DNA of 64,000 bases from assembly GCF_029836165.1 (NCBI RefSeq), contig NZ_JAOEBG010000005.1, positions 62,001 through 126,000 of the forward strand. Direction: 5' to 3'. Within the stretch, counting starts at the first letter, position 1; each line of letters begins with the position of its first letter. Origin of the DNA: Pseudomonas sp. GD04091. Lineage in GTDB: Bacteria; Pseudomonadota; Gammaproteobacteria; Pseudomonadales; Pseudomonadaceae. Below are positions 16,555 to 25,160 of this stretch, in pieces. A program made the position numbers and the translations under genes. Under the pieces are notes generated by a model. It ran no database searches. It saw only the letters and a list, made by a program, of their open reading frames with translations, and had not been told where the DNA came from.

Positions 16555-17868
16555 TCAGAACGAGGTGTTGGAGATGGCCAGCGAGTTGCTTTGCTGGTTG
16601 CCCACACCGGCTGCCACGTTGACGCCGAGGTTGCCGCTGCCGCCATTCACCGAGCCACTCAGGGTGGCGGTGTTGGTCACAGGGTTGGCCCAGCCGGTAG
16701 GAGTCAGCACCTGGAAGGACACGGTGTTGCTCAGGTCGTACGAGCTGGACTCGGCGAAGCTCTTCGAGCCCGACTTCGACGACTCGGAAGCGCTGCTACC
16801 CGATTTTTCGTACGAGGAGTCGTAGGCTTTCTCGAACGAAGAGTCGTAGGCCTTCTCGAACGAGGAGCTGGAAGACTTCTCGCGCGACTTGTCATACGAC
16901 GCGTCGATCGAAGCGCTCAGCGATGCATCGAACGAGTCGGTGCGGCTGCGCTCATGGCGGCCATAGTCCTGGGTCTGGGTCACGCTGCCATTCGCCGAGG
17001 CTTCCAGCGAAGCGTTCAGAGAACCGCTTGCCGAAGAGGCCGACTCATGGCTACGCGATCCGCTGGCGTTGGCGCTGTTGGAGCCACTGGCATTCCAGCT
17101 CTTGGCGCCGGCGGCTTCCCAGCTCGACGAGGCGCTCTGGTCCTTGCTGTAGCTGGAGTCCTTGTTGTACGAGGCGCTGCCAGTCTGGGTGGTGGTGAAC
17201 GACAGCGTATCGACCCGGTAGGTGCGGTCGGCGTTGTTGTTCACGACCAGCCCTGGGCCGTTCTGGTCGGCAGAGGCGGTTGCGGTTGCGTTGCCCAGTG
17301 GCGCATTGGAGTTGGCAATGGCCATGGTGTTTTTCTGCTGGTTGAGGTCGCCACCGGCAATGTTGATGCCCATGTTGCCGCTGCCGTTGTTGCCGGAGCC
17401 GCTCATGATGCCGGAGTTGGTGGTGCCGTAGTTGTCGACCCGGTTGTTGTTGCTGTACTGACGCACATCGGCGGTGGCCGAGGCGGAGCCGAACACGAAG
17501 GTGTTGTCCAGGCTGGAGTCGGCGCCAGCGTTGGCAATGGCGGCGGCGTTATCCTGCTGGTTGCCGGCGCCGGCGGCCACGTTGACACCGACGTTGCCGC
17601 TGGTGCCGGAGGCCGAGCTGCTCATTTCGGCTTCGTTCACGGTCCCTTCGTTGCGGATGCGGTTGCCAGTGCTGCTTTGCTTGTCCCAGGCATTGGCGGT
17701 GGCATACACAGGGATCTTGGTAGGAGGAGGGGTGTGATGACCGTTGTTATGGCCGTGGCCATTGTTGTGGCCATGGCCACGCGGATCATTCTGCCCAGCT
17801 TGTACAGCTACAGCCATGATCGCAGCAATTGCGAAAACCAGAGGCTTGAGTGCCATCGAGGGTTTCAT
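16555..17868 (-). CDS. fapC: major functional amyloid subunit FapC
   Basis: A 437-aa secreted major fibril subunit. It has a signal peptide (1-24) followed by a His/Gly/Asn-rich segment with GHGHNNGHGHNNGHH. Three imperfect amyloid repeats carry the GNxGxNxAxGxxNQQxNxxAIxN signature: GNVGVNVAAGAGNQQDN (about 90-110), GNMGINIAGGDLNQQKN (about 166-186) and GNLGVNVAAGVGNQQSN at the C-terminus. Linker 2, about 180 residues, is dominated by Ser with Ala, Asp, Glu, Lys and Tyr and contains a tandem SSFEKAYD repeat. No cysteine is present. GGAGAA precedes the ATG. Third gene of fapABCDEF. Confidence 0.94.
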   Translation of the reverse strand: MKPSMALKPLVFAIAAIMAVAVQAGQNDPRGHGHNNGHGHNNGHHTPPPTKIPVYATANAWDKQSSTGNRIRNEGTVNEAEMSSSASGTSGNVGVNVAAGAGNQQDNAAAIANAGADSSLDNTFVFGSASATADVRQYSNNNRVDNYGTTNSGIMSGSGNNGSGNMGINIAGGDLNQQKNTMAIANSNAPLGNATATASADQNGPGLVVNNNADRTYRVDTLSFTTTQTGSASYNKDSSYSKDQSASSSWEAAGAKSWNASGSNSANASGSRSHESASSASGSLNASLEASANGSVTQTQDYGRHERSRTDSFDASLSASIDASYDKSREKSSSSSFEKAYDSSFEKAYDSSYEKSGSSASESSKSGSKSFAESSSYDLSNTVSFQVLTPTGWANPVTNTATLSGSVNGGSGNLGVNVAAGVGNQQSNSLAISNTSF

Positions 17869-17919
17869 GGTGATTCTCCGTACTTTTCTTAGGTTAAGTG
17901 TTGTTGCTGCCGGTTTGGG

Positions 17920-18492
17920 TCAATCCGCGACCCGGATGCTCAGGGTGTTGGCCGTTCGGTTTCCCACCCCGGCACTCTGATTCAACTGCACCACGCCGCG
18001 GCTACCGGTGAATGCCTGGTCGCTGGTGCTGACCTGGCGATGGCCGGGTGTCGGTGCGGTCGAATCCGAGCTGTTGAGCAGCGCCACGTTCTGTTGCAGA
18101 AGGACGCTGTCGTCGATGCTTTGCGGTTGAGCACTGACGCTGATGCGCAGTGCATTGGCTTGCTGGTTGCTGGCGCCGGCGCTCTGGTTGACCCCCAGGA
18201 TGCCGTTGCCGCGGCTGAACGCATCGCCCTGGATGCTGGCCTGTGCATCGATCGCTGGATCGACATGGGTGCGCAGGCGTTGGTGGATCTGGGTGGTCGC
18301 CTGGGCATCATGGCCAATGGCGATGGCCCGGGCGTTGACCTGTTGCTGCTGGTCGCCGGCCGCCTGGTTGACCCCCAGGTTACCTTCGTAGCGGGCCCCC
18401 GAGCTGTCGATGGTGGCGTTGTTGACCACCGGGGACTGGGCGAAAGTCGATGCACTGCACAGGGTGGCCAGGAACAGCAAGGTATGCCTCAT
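17920..18492 (-). CDS. fapB: minor amyloid / nucleator subunit FapB
   Basis: A 190-aa secreted protein with a signal peptide (1-18, cut after TFA). It has three amyloid repeats of the same type as FapC (GNLGVNQAAGDQQQQVN, GILGVNQSAGASNQQAN and GVVQLNQSAGVGNRTAN) but much shorter linkers, the hallmark of FapB, the likely nucleator. Its ATG follows the fapA TGA by one base, so translation is coupled. No Cys in the mature protein. Confidence 0.92.
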   Translation of the reverse strand: MRHTLLFLATLCSASTFAQSPVVNNATIDSSGARYEGNLGVNQAAGDQQQQVNARAIAIGHDAQATTQIHQRLRTHVDPAIDAQASIQGDAFSRGNGILGVNQSAGASNQQANALRISVSAQPQSIDDSVLLQQNVALLNSSDSTAPTPGHRQVSTSDQAFTGSRGVVQLNQSAGVGNRTANTLSIRVAD

Positions 18493-18493
18493 G

Positions 18494-18934
18494 TCACTGG
18501 CCTCCGGTGAGGATCTTCAGCGCGCCCAGGCCTTGCTGGACGTTCGAGTTGACCATGTTGGCGATGCCGTTGCCGCCACCGCCCGAGCCACGTCCGCCGG
18601 CGATGTTGGGCAGCTGGGTCTGGTTGCTGATGTTGGCGCCGATGTTGTTGGTCTGCTGGGTGATCAGCGAGTTGATGCCAGCGCCGCTGCTGATGTTGGC
18701 GAAGTCGCCGTCACTCAGCTCATGGGTCTGTTTGAGGATGTGCGCGGAGGGGTTGGTGTTGACGGTGACCGGGCTGGGATCGGGGATCAGTGGCGCACGG
18801 ATTGCATTGCGTGTCTGGACTTCGCGTGTGATGACGACGATGCCGTTTTCGGCCTGGACCGGCAGGCCGAGGCTCGATCCCAATACGCATCCGAGCAGCA
18901 GGAAGCGGTACATGCCTTTGTCTGTTTTCCCCAC
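18494..18934 (-). CDS. fapA: Fap amyloid operon chaperone-like protein FapA
   Basis: A small exported protein (146 aa from the GTG at 18934), first gene of fapABCDEF. FapA affects the FapB/FapC ratio in fibrils and is thought to protect subunits in the periplasm. It has a hydrophobic signal peptide (RFLLLGCVLGSSLGLPVQA), then a Pro/Asn-rich region and a Gly-rich stretch (GGRGSGGGGNG) before the C-terminus. The GTG is favoured because AGAAGGA lies 9 nt upstream; ATGs at 18943 and 18913 are alternatives. Confidence 0.87.
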   Translation of the reverse strand: MGKTDKGMYRFLLLGCVLGSSLGLPVQAENGIVVITREVQTRNAIRAPLIPDPSPVTVNTNPSAHILKQTHELSDGDFANISSGAGINSLITQQTNNIGANISNQTQLPNIAGGRGSGGGGNGIANMVNSNVQQGLGALKILTGGQ

Positions 18935-18991
18935 GATGGCCATTCCTTCTTCAGCGTGGCGGCTTTGTAGCCGCGTGTTGCGAGAAGGAGA

Positions 18992-19005
18992 GCAGAAGCT
19001 GTGCC
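18992..19005 (-). promoter_or_regulatory. putative sigma-54 promoter of the fap operon
   Basis: The minus strand reads CCGGCACAGCTTCTGCT: GG and GC are separated by exactly 10 nt, matching the -24/-12 consensus TGGCAC-N5-TTGC with few mismatches. Transcription would begin near 18980, giving a leader of about 45 nt before fapA. Confidence 0.55.
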
Positions 19006-19235
19006 GGTTTTGCTTAGCGCTTCTGAATCAAGGCCTTGCGAGTCAAGGTAATGGGCGCCGGGATTTTGTTGTATCAGCGTTGAGACACATCGCCGGGCTG
19101 ACAGGCGCCAGGCTCGGCGGCGGCGGGGCACAGAGGCGGTTTTCGTGGAGGTGTTTCACCGGCGTGACACTAGCCCCGAAGTCGGTGGGATACCCGCAAA
19201 TACGGGGACTTGGACCGCCAAAGTGTATCAGTGGC

Positions 19236-19787
19236 TTAACACTCGGTGGGGCAAACGGGCGCTTTGCCATCCAGCAGGCGCTGGACCGCGCTCATTACTG
19301 CCGCGCTGCGCTGGGGCCAGTCGCCATCGATGATCTGCACCGTCTGCCGATGGCGTTGCAGCCAGGCAAGGCTATCGTCGAAGAACATCTGCCGTTCCTC
19401 CAGCCGGGGTTGGCAGCGCAAGCCATCGCCCACCCATCGCACGCCTTCCGGACGAAGCAGCAGGTGCAGGTCATAGTGCCGGGCGGCGAGTGCCTGTTCG
19501 AGCCAGGCAGGGCAATCACCGAACAGCGCTCGGCTCCACAGGATGTTGCTGAGCAGGTGGGTGTCTAGGATCAACAGATCCGGGGCCTGGGCCCGGGCCT
19601 GATCTTCCCAGGCCAGCTGGCCGCGGGCAATGGTGGGGATGTCGGCGTAGCAGGTGTCGCGTTGTTCGCGTTCCATGAAGTGACGTACGTACTCGCCCAC
19701 CAGCACGCCACCGAAATGCGCCTGGATCTCGCCGCTCAACCAGCTTTTGCCGCTGGATTCCGGACCGCACAGCACCAGGACCTTCAT
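19236..19787 (-). CDS. NadR-type ATP-binding protein (ribosylnicotinamide kinase-like)
   Basis: A 183-aa P-loop protein like the C-terminal kinase domain of NadR, which phosphorylates nicotinamide riboside to NMN. It has Walker A GPESSGKSWL (about residues 8-17), GEYVRHFMEREQ, LLILDTHLLSN and a C-terminal DGDWPQR loop. The NMN adenylyltransferase and HTH domains of enterobacterial NadR are absent. The ATG at 19787 overlaps the end of pnuC, so the pair is probably an uptake-and-trap unit for nicotinamide riboside. Confidence 0.85.
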   Translation of the reverse strand: MKVLVLCGPESSGKSWLSGEIQAHFGGVLVGEYVRHFMEREQRDTCYADIPTIARGQLAWEDQARAQAPDLLILDTHLLSNILWSRALFGDCPAWLEQALAARHYDLHLLLRPEGVRWVGDGLRCQPRLEERQMFFDDSLAWLQRHRQTVQIIDGDWPQRSAAVMSAVQRLLDGKAPVCPTEC

Positions 19788-20350
19788 GCGCAGGCCAGCG
19801 CCGGATCGCGGCGCCACTCCAGCCAGCCACGCACGGCGATCAGGGTGAACAGGGCATAGAGTGCGGCGGTAAGGTAAAGGCCCTTGTACAGGAACAGGCC
19901 GACGAAGATCACGTCCACCACGACCCACAGGGCCCAGCATTGCAGACGCTTCTGCGCCATCCACAGTTGCGCGACCAGGCTGAAGCCGGTGAGCGCGGCA
20001 TCCAGCCAGGGCTGGGCGGCGTCGGTCCAGTGCGCCATGCCCGCGCCCAACAGCAGGCTGGCCAGCAGGCCGGCGGCCAGGCCCTTGAGCATGGGCGCTG
20101 GAGCCAGGCGGGTGACCTGGCGCGCATCCTCGACCCGGTCGGGCCGGGTCCACTGCCACCAGCCATACAGCTGCAGCACCGCGTAGACCAGTTGCAGGAG
20201 CATGTCCGAGTACAGTTTCACCTCGTAGAAGATCCAGCTGTACAGCACCACCATCACCAAACCGATCGGCCAGCACCAGGGGTTCTGCTTGACGGTGAGC
20301 CAGACGGCGATGACGCCGAGCACGGCGGCGAAGAGTTCGAGGCCGGACAT
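19784..20350 (-). CDS. pnuC: nicotinamide riboside transporter PnuC
   Basis: A 188-aa inner-membrane protein with about seven helices. PnuC motifs are visible: KQNPWCWPIGLVMVVLYSW, YAVLQLYGWWQW and LWVVVDVIFVGLFLYKGLY. The family moves nicotinamide riboside by facilitated diffusion, driven by intracellular phosphorylation, which fits the overlapping NadR-like kinase gene. The ATG at 20350 was chosen as the first start giving the family N-terminus. Thiamine (PnuT) specificity cannot be excluded from sequence alone, but the neighbour argues for the riboside. Confidence 0.88.
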   Translation of the reverse strand: MSGLELFAAVLGVIAVWLTVKQNPWCWPIGLVMVVLYSWIFYEVKLYSDMLLQLVYAVLQLYGWWQWTRPDRVEDARQVTRLAPAPMLKGLAAGLLASLLLGAGMAHWTDAAQPWLDAALTGFSLVAQLWMAQKRLQCWALWVVVDVIFVGLFLYKGLYLTAALYALFTLIAVRGWLEWRRDPALACA

Positions 20351-20416
20351 CGGCGATCCTTGGGCGGGGAAAGGTCGGGATGCTACAAGTTTCGAGCCGC
20401 ACGCTTCAAGCCATTC

Positions 20417-20468
20417 GCGCAAGGCAGCCTCCGAGGCCACGGCTTCTGTGGCAGCGGCTGCCTTGCGC
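20417..20468. repeat. 13-bp inverted repeat with an internal second stem
   Basis: GCGCAAGGCAGCC (20417-20429) pairs perfectly with GGCTGCCTTGCGC (20456-20468). An inner stem GCCAC/GTGGC is nested between them, and a third partial copy GGCGCAAGGCAG lies at 20503-20514. It sits between the chemoreceptor gene and pnuC and may be the terminator of the former or a REP-like element. Confidence 0.6.
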
Positions 20469-20563
20469 AATGATCGGGATTTACGCTTTTCCCTGCCGGG
20501 ATGGCGCAAGGCAGGTGGCCGCGCGATGGGCTGCGCGGCAGCCCTGATGAAGGCGTGCCGCTG

Positions 20564-22198
20564 CTAGACCCTGAACTGGCGCAGCAACTGTTCCAGCTCC
20601 TCGCTCAGGCGGGCCAGCGCGGAGCCGGCATCGCTGGACTGCCGGGCCGCCTCGGCGGTCTGCTGCGACAGGCCAGCGGTTTCGGTGACGTTGCGGTTGA
20701 TTTCTTCCACCACGTGCGATTGCTGCAGCGTGGCACTGGCGATCGAGGCGTTGAGCGCGCCAAGGTTGCCCAGCGCCTGGCTGATCGCGTCGAGGCTGGT
20801 GCCCGCCTCGCGGGCCTGCTCGACGGTCTGGCGCGAGGCTTCGCTGCTGGTGTCGATGGCTCGTACCGCCGCTTCCGACTGGCCTTGCAGGTGCTCGATC
20901 ATGGTCTGGATCTCGGCGGTCGACTGCGCGGTGCGCTGGGCCAGCAGGCGCACCTCGTCGGCGACCACGGCGAAGCCGCGCCCCTGTTCGCCGGCACGCG
21001 CTGCCTCGATGGCGGCATTGAGGGCCAGTAGGTTGGTCTGCTCGGCGATCGAGCGGATCACTTCGAGCACGCCGCCGATCCGGGTGCTGTGGCTGGCCAG
21101 TTCGCGGATCACCTGGACGGCCTGGTCGATGGTCGCCGAAAGTCGGTCGATCTGTTGCAGGCTGCCATGGATGGCCTGCTGGCCGTGGCCCACCTGGGCC
21201 TGGGCATTGCGCATCTCGCTGGCGGCCTGCTCGGCGTGTCGGGCTACATCCTGCACGGCATAGGTGACTTCGTTGACAGCGGTGGCCACCTGGTCCATCT
21301 GCAGCGACTGCTGGGCACTGCGTGCCTGGGCGGAGCCGGCGTTGTCACCGACGTGGCTGGCCGACTCGGCCAGGGCGTGGGCGGCGCCCTGCAACTGGCC
21401 GATCACCCCTTGCAGCTTGCCGTTGAAGCGGTTGAAGTGTTCGCCCAGGTGGGTGATCTCGTCGCGGCCATGGGTATCCAGGCGTCGGGTCAGGTCGCTT
21501 TCGCCGCTGGCAATATTGCCCATGGCCTGCACCGCTTCCTGCAGCGGGCGGGCAATGCTGCGGGCGATCAGCAGCACCAGCAGGGCCATCACCAGGGCGA
21601 TGCCCAGACCGACCAGCGAGGCATCGCGCAGTTGCCGGGCGAACTCGGCCTGCACATCGTCGATGTACACCCCCGAGCCGATGATCCAGCCCCACGGCTT
21701 GAACAGCTGGATGTAGGACGTCTTGGCCACCGGCTCGCTGGCGCCGGGCTTGGGCCAGCGATAATCGACCGGCCCGGCGCCCTGGCTGCGGGCCAGGGCG
21801 ACCATCTCGTTGAACACGGCAAAACCGTCGGGATCGCGAATGGCAGACAGGTCCTGGCCGTCGAGCTTGGGGTTGGCCGGGTGCATGACCATCTTTGGCT
21901 GCAGGTCGTTGATCCAGAAGTAGTCGCTCTGGTCGTAGCGCAATTCGCGCACCACTTGCAGGGCCTGCTGCTGGGCGGCCTCGCGGGTGAGGGTGCCGGC
22001 CGCTTCCAGGCCCTGGTAGTAGGCCAGCACGCCGGCGGCGGTCTGCACCACGTGGCGGGTTTTCTCGGCCTTGGCCTGGTACAGGTCGCCATGGAGCTGA
22101 CGCAGCATCAGCAGGCCCAGCACCAGCAGCATGGCCACGGCCACCAGCAGGATCAGCCACAGGCGGCGGCTGATCGACATCGACCTCAGGGTCTTCAT
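20564..22198 (-). CDS. methyl-accepting chemotaxis protein with a periplasmic Cache domain
   Basis: A 544-aa chemoreceptor. A transmembrane helix (about 13-31) is followed by a periplasmic single-Cache domain (about 35-190) with the typical motifs [20 protein letters not shown] and [16 protein letters not shown], which bind small organic acids in relatives. A second helix (about 192-213), HAMP and a cytoplasmic signalling domain follow. The hairpin tip is [20 protein letters not shown]. There is no C-terminal CheR-docking pentapeptide. GGAG lies 9 nt before the ATG. The ligand cannot be predicted further than a carboxylate. Confidence 0.92.
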   Translation of the reverse strand: MKTLRSMSISRRLWLILLVAVAMLLVLGLLMLRQLHGDLYQAKAEKTRHVVQTAAGVLAYYQGLEAAGTLTREAAQQQALQVVRELRYDQSDYFWINDLQPKMVMHPANPKLDGQDLSAIRDPDGFAVFNEMVALARSQGAGPVDYRWPKPGASEPVAKTSYIQLFKPWGWIIGSGVYIDDVQAEFARQLRDASLVGLGIALVMALLVLLIARSIARPLQEAVQAMGNIASGESDLTRRLDTHGRDEITHLGEHFNRFNGKLQGVIGQLQGAAHALAESASHVGDNAGSAQARSAQQSLQMDQVATAVNEVTYAVQDVARHAEQAASEMRNAQAQVGHGQQAIHGSLQQIDRLSATIDQAVQVIRELASHSTRIGGVLEVIRSIAEQTNLLALNAAIEAARAGEQGRGFAVVADEVRLLAQRTAQSTAEIQTMIEHLQGQSEAAVRAIDTSSEASRQTVEQAREAGTSLDAISQALGNLGALNASIASATLQQSHVVEEINRNVTETAGLSQQTAEAARQSSDAGSALARLSEELEQLLRQFRV

Positions 22199-22497
22199 GA
22201 TGCGTTACTCCAGTGTTGTTCTTTTTGTCGAAGGCATCCAAGCATGCTTTGTGGCCAGTCCCCACTCGACCAACGGCTAATGTGTGCTTCAGGTAAATCC
22301 GTGTTGCAGGTAAGGCGAGTCTTGAAACCCATGCTCTGTTAGGATCTCGGCCGCCGTGGATGAAACCTTTAGGTTGCTGAACGTTTCAGCTGGCGTTGTG
22401 ACCCACTGTCGCTGTAAAAAGCACGCGCCGCGTGCGGCATGAACATGTAAATCAAAACAAGCGGCCTGTTACGCGCAGCGTCGCACTTGGGGGAATG
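22199..22497. other. intergenic region between the divergent chemoreceptor and uppP genes
   Basis: About 300 bp without a gene; it must contain two divergent promoters. An imperfect dyad TGAAACCTTTAGGTT ... GAACGTTTCA spans about 22357-22388. No riboswitch or tRNA was seen. Confidence 0.35.
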
Positions 22498-23328
22498 ATG
22501 GATTTTTGGAGTGCCATGCAGGCAATCATCTTGGGCGTGGTCGAGGGCCTGACGGAGTTCCTGCCGATTTCGAGTACCGGGCACCAGATCATCGTCGCCG
22601 ATCTGATCGGTTTCGGCGGTGAACGCGCGATGGCGTTCAACATCATCATCCAGCTGGGCGCGATCCTGGCGGTGGTCTGGGAGTTTCGCCGCAAGATCTT
22701 CGATGTGGTGGTGGGCCTGCCGACGCAAGCGCCGGCGCGACGCTTCACCGCCAACCTGCTGATCGCGTTCATGCCAGCGGTGGTGCTGGGTGTGCTGTTC
22801 GCCGATCTGATCCACGAATACCTGTTCAACCCCATCACCGTGGCCGCGGCACTGGTGGTGGGCGGTGTGATCATGCTCTGGGCCGAGCGCCGGCAGCACC
22901 GGGTGGAGGTCGATCAGGTCGACGACATGCGTTGGCACCATGCGCTGAAGATTGGCTTCGTCCAGTGCCTGGCCATGATTCCCGGCACTTCGCGTTCCGG
23001 TTCGACCATCATCGGTGGCCTGTTGTTCGGCCTGTCGCGCAAGGCCGCGACCGAGTTCTCGTTCTTCCTGGCAATGCCGACCATGGTCGGCGCGGCGGTG
23101 TACTCGGGTTACAAGTACCGTGAACTGTTCCAGCCGGGTGATCTGCCAGTGTTCGCGCTGGGGTTCGTGGTGTCGTTCATCTTTGCCATGATCGCCGTGC
23201 GCGGGCTGCTCAAGTTCATCGCCAACCACAGCTATGCGGTCTTCGCCTGGTACCGTATCGCCTTCGGCCTGCTGATCCTGGCCACCTGGGAGTTCGGTTG
23301 GGTCGACTGGTCGACGGCGCACGGCTGA
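22498..23328 (+). CDS. uppP: undecaprenyl-diphosphatase UppP (BacA)
   Basis: A 276-aa inner-membrane phosphatase recycling undecaprenyl pyrophosphate for peptidoglycan synthesis; overproduction gives bacitracin resistance. Family motifs are present: [17 protein letters not shown] (residues 13-29, with the catalytic Glu/His region) and [12 protein letters not shown] in the middle. About eight hydrophobic helices. Two adjacent ATGs (22495, 22498) follow GGGGGA; the second matches the usual MDFW N-terminus. A DUF1294 gene follows after one base, probably co-transcribed. Confidence 0.95.
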   Translation: MDFWSAMQAIILGVVEGLTEFLPISSTGHQIIVADLIGFGGERAMAFNIIIQLGAILAVVWEFRRKIFDVVVGLPTQAPARRFTANLLIAFMPAVVLGVLFADLIHEYLFNPITVAAALVVGGVIMLWAERRQHRVEVDQVDDMRWHHALKIGFVQCLAMIPGTSRSGSTIIGGLLFGLSRKAATEFSFFLAMPTMVGAAVYSGYKYRELFQPGDLPVFALGFVVSFIFAMIAVRGLLKFIANHSYAVFAWYRIAFGLLILATWEFGWVDWSTAHG

Positions 23329-23329
23329 C

Positions 23330-23752
23330 ATGGCGCGCATGCAGGGGGCTTCCGGACGGCTGGAGCAAGGCGTGCGCAATGCGCGCATGAAGTCGCTGGT
23401 GCTGGCGGCATTGTGCTTGTTGCCGCTGCTGGGGGCATTGCAGATGGGCCTGGGGGGGCAGTCCTGGATTCCCCTGGCGCTGTACCCGGCCATGAGCCTG
23501 GTCAGCCTGTTGCTGTATTGGCAGGACAAGCAACAGGCGCGCACCCAGGCCTGGCGCACGCCGGAAAAGGTGCTGCATGCCAGCGAACTGCTGGGCGGCT
23601 GGCCGGGAGCGCTGCTGGCGCAACAGCTGTTTCGGCACAAGACCCGCAAGGTGTCTTATCAGGCGGTGTTCTGGTGCATCGTCCTGGTGCACCAGCTGTT
23701 CTGGGTCGATCACCTGCTGTTGGGCGGACGCTGGCTGGCCGGGGTGCTCTGA
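23330..23752 (+). CDS. DUF1294 family membrane protein
   Basis: A 140-aa membrane protein with about four helices and the DUF1294 pattern: YWQDKQQARTQAWRTPEKVL, HASELLGGWPGALLAQQLF and RHKTRKVSYQ near the end. Relatives are small membrane proteins, sometimes fused to cold-shock domains; no activity is established. It begins one base after the uppP stop. An alternative start at the internal ATG (residue 20) would give a 121-aa protein beginning just before the first helix. Confidence 0.85.
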   Translation: MARMQGASGRLEQGVRNARMKSLVLAALCLLPLLGALQMGLGGQSWIPLALYPAMSLVSLLLYWQDKQQARTQAWRTPEKVLHASELLGGWPGALLAQQLFRHKTRKVSYQAVFWCIVLVHQLFWVDHLLLGGRWLAGVL

Positions 23753-23769
23753 GCCTGATGGCGCGCCGC

Positions 23770-24132
23770 TCAGTCGAGCAGCAGCCCCACCTGCGAGCGC
23801 TTGGGCAAGCGCCGCACCACCAGTTGGTGCGAGCGGCGCAGCAGATCGCTCAGTTCATCGCGGCCCATGGGGTAGGGCGCCAGCATGCTGATCCACTTCG
23901 CCCGCGCCAGATAGGGCGCCGGACGAACCCCCGGGCGATCGCAGTAGCCCAGGAACAGTTCATCGGCCACCTTGAACGACAGTCCGGCCCCTGCCAGGTC
24001 CAACACTGCGAACATCTTGTTGCCGGCTACGGAAAACACGCGAATACCGCCCCACTTGTAGTCCTCACGCGCTCCGGGCAGGCCCAGGCAAAATACCGCG
24101 ACCTGCTCTGCCGTCATCCTGTTCTCAGACAT
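23770..24132 (-). CDS. MmcQ/YjbR family DNA-binding-fold protein
   Basis: A 120-aa protein of the MmcQ/YjbR family (CyaY-like fold, often called DNA binding). Family landmarks are FCLGLPGAREDYKWGG, RVFSVAGNKMFAVLDL, LSFKVADE and the C-terminal SHQLVVRRLPKR. The ATG at 24132 overlaps the 3' end of the LysR gene by 8 bp, so the two are likely co-transcribed. Cellular role unknown. Confidence 0.88.
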   Translation of the reverse strand: MSENRMTAEQVAVFCLGLPGAREDYKWGGIRVFSVAGNKMFAVLDLAGAGLSFKVADELFLGYCDRPGVRPAPYLARAKWISMLAPYPMGRDELSDLLRRSHQLVVRRLPKRSQVGLLLD

Positions 24133-25027
24133 AACGCTCTCCACAGGCTTCGAATGACGCCGCCAGGTGATCAATCCACACCCGCACCGCTGGCAGCAGG
24201 CCGCGCCGATGCGGATAGACCGCCTGAAGGAAGCCGCCGGGCAGCGACCAGTCCGGCAACAGGCGCACCAGTTCACCGCGCGCCAGTTCTTCCTCGCAGA
24301 ACATGCTGGGCAGGGCGGTGAAGCCCAGGCCGGCGCGCACGGCGGCGTTACGCACGACGAAATCGTCGATCGCCAGGCGCGGCTCCAGCGCCAGTTCTTC
24401 CTGACGGCCATTGGGGCCCAGCAGGCGGAAGTGCACCAGGCGATCCGCCTCGGCCGCGCCCAGTACCGGCAGGCTCGCCAGCTGCGCAGGTTCACGGATG
24501 TGGTCGGCAAACCCTGGCGCGGCCACCAGTTGCATCTGCGCCTGGCGCAGGCGCCGGGTGACCAGGGCCGGGTCCTCGTCGCCCAGGTCACGCACGCGCA
24601 GCGCCACGTCGATGCCCTCGGAAATCAAGTCGACTCGGCGGTTGAGCAGCACCATGTCGAGCTGGACCTGAGGATACTGCGCGAGGAAGCGACTGATCAC
24701 GCCGGGCAGGAAGGCATGGGCCAGCGCCACGGGGCAGGACACCCGCAACCGGCCTCGTGGCTCGCTGGACATGCTCGCCACCACTTCGTCCGCCATCTCG
24801 GCTTCCAACAGCATGGCCTGGCAATGACTCAGGTATCGCTCGCCCACGGCGGTCAACTTGAGCTGCCGGGTGGTGCGTTGCAGCAGGCGGGTGCCCAGGC
24901 GCTCCTCCAGCTCGGCGATGCGCCGCGACAGGCGCGACTTGGGGATCCCCAGTTGGCGTCCGGCGGCGGCGAATCCACCGGCTTCGACCACCCGGGCGAA
25001 GTAGAACAGGTCGTTGAGGTCTTGCAT
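24125..25027 (-). CDS. LysR-type transcriptional regulator
   Basis: A 300-aa LTTR with an N-terminal winged HTH (FYFARVVEAGGFAAAGRQLG, then IPKSRLSRRIAELEERLG, residues 7-45) and a periplasmic-binding-like effector domain. It is divergent from the azoreductase gene with 133 bp between starts. This arrangement and its sequence resemble pseudomonad LysR regulators of redox/quinone-stress genes. It probably autoregulates and controls azoR; the ligand is unknown. Confidence 0.92.
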   Translation of the reverse strand: MQDLNDLFYFARVVEAGGFAAAGRQLGIPKSRLSRRIAELEERLGTRLLQRTTRQLKLTAVGERYLSHCQAMLLEAEMADEVVASMSSEPRGRLRVSCPVALAHAFLPGVISRFLAQYPQVQLDMVLLNRRVDLISEGIDVALRVRDLGDEDPALVTRRLRQAQMQLVAAPGFADHIREPAQLASLPVLGAAEADRLVHFRLLGPNGRQEELALEPRLAIDDFVVRNAAVRAGLGFTALPSMFCEEELARGELVRLLPDWSLPGGFLQAVYPHRRGLLPAVRVWIDHLAASFEACGERYV

Positions 25028-25160
25028 GCGAAGAGTCCGTTGTCCTATCAGTGGAACAAACTAACGCAAATTTGCAGACTTTTCAGTCATTCGCTGTGCC
25101 GGTAGGATTCTCCCCATCGTGATCGCCCACCGTCGCGGTCTTCATTCACAGGAGAGTCCC

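Noticed and set aside
20351..20563. TPP or NAD-type riboswitch before pnuC
   Set aside because: The region shows only inverted repeats; none of the conserved TPP or NAD-II motifs is visible.
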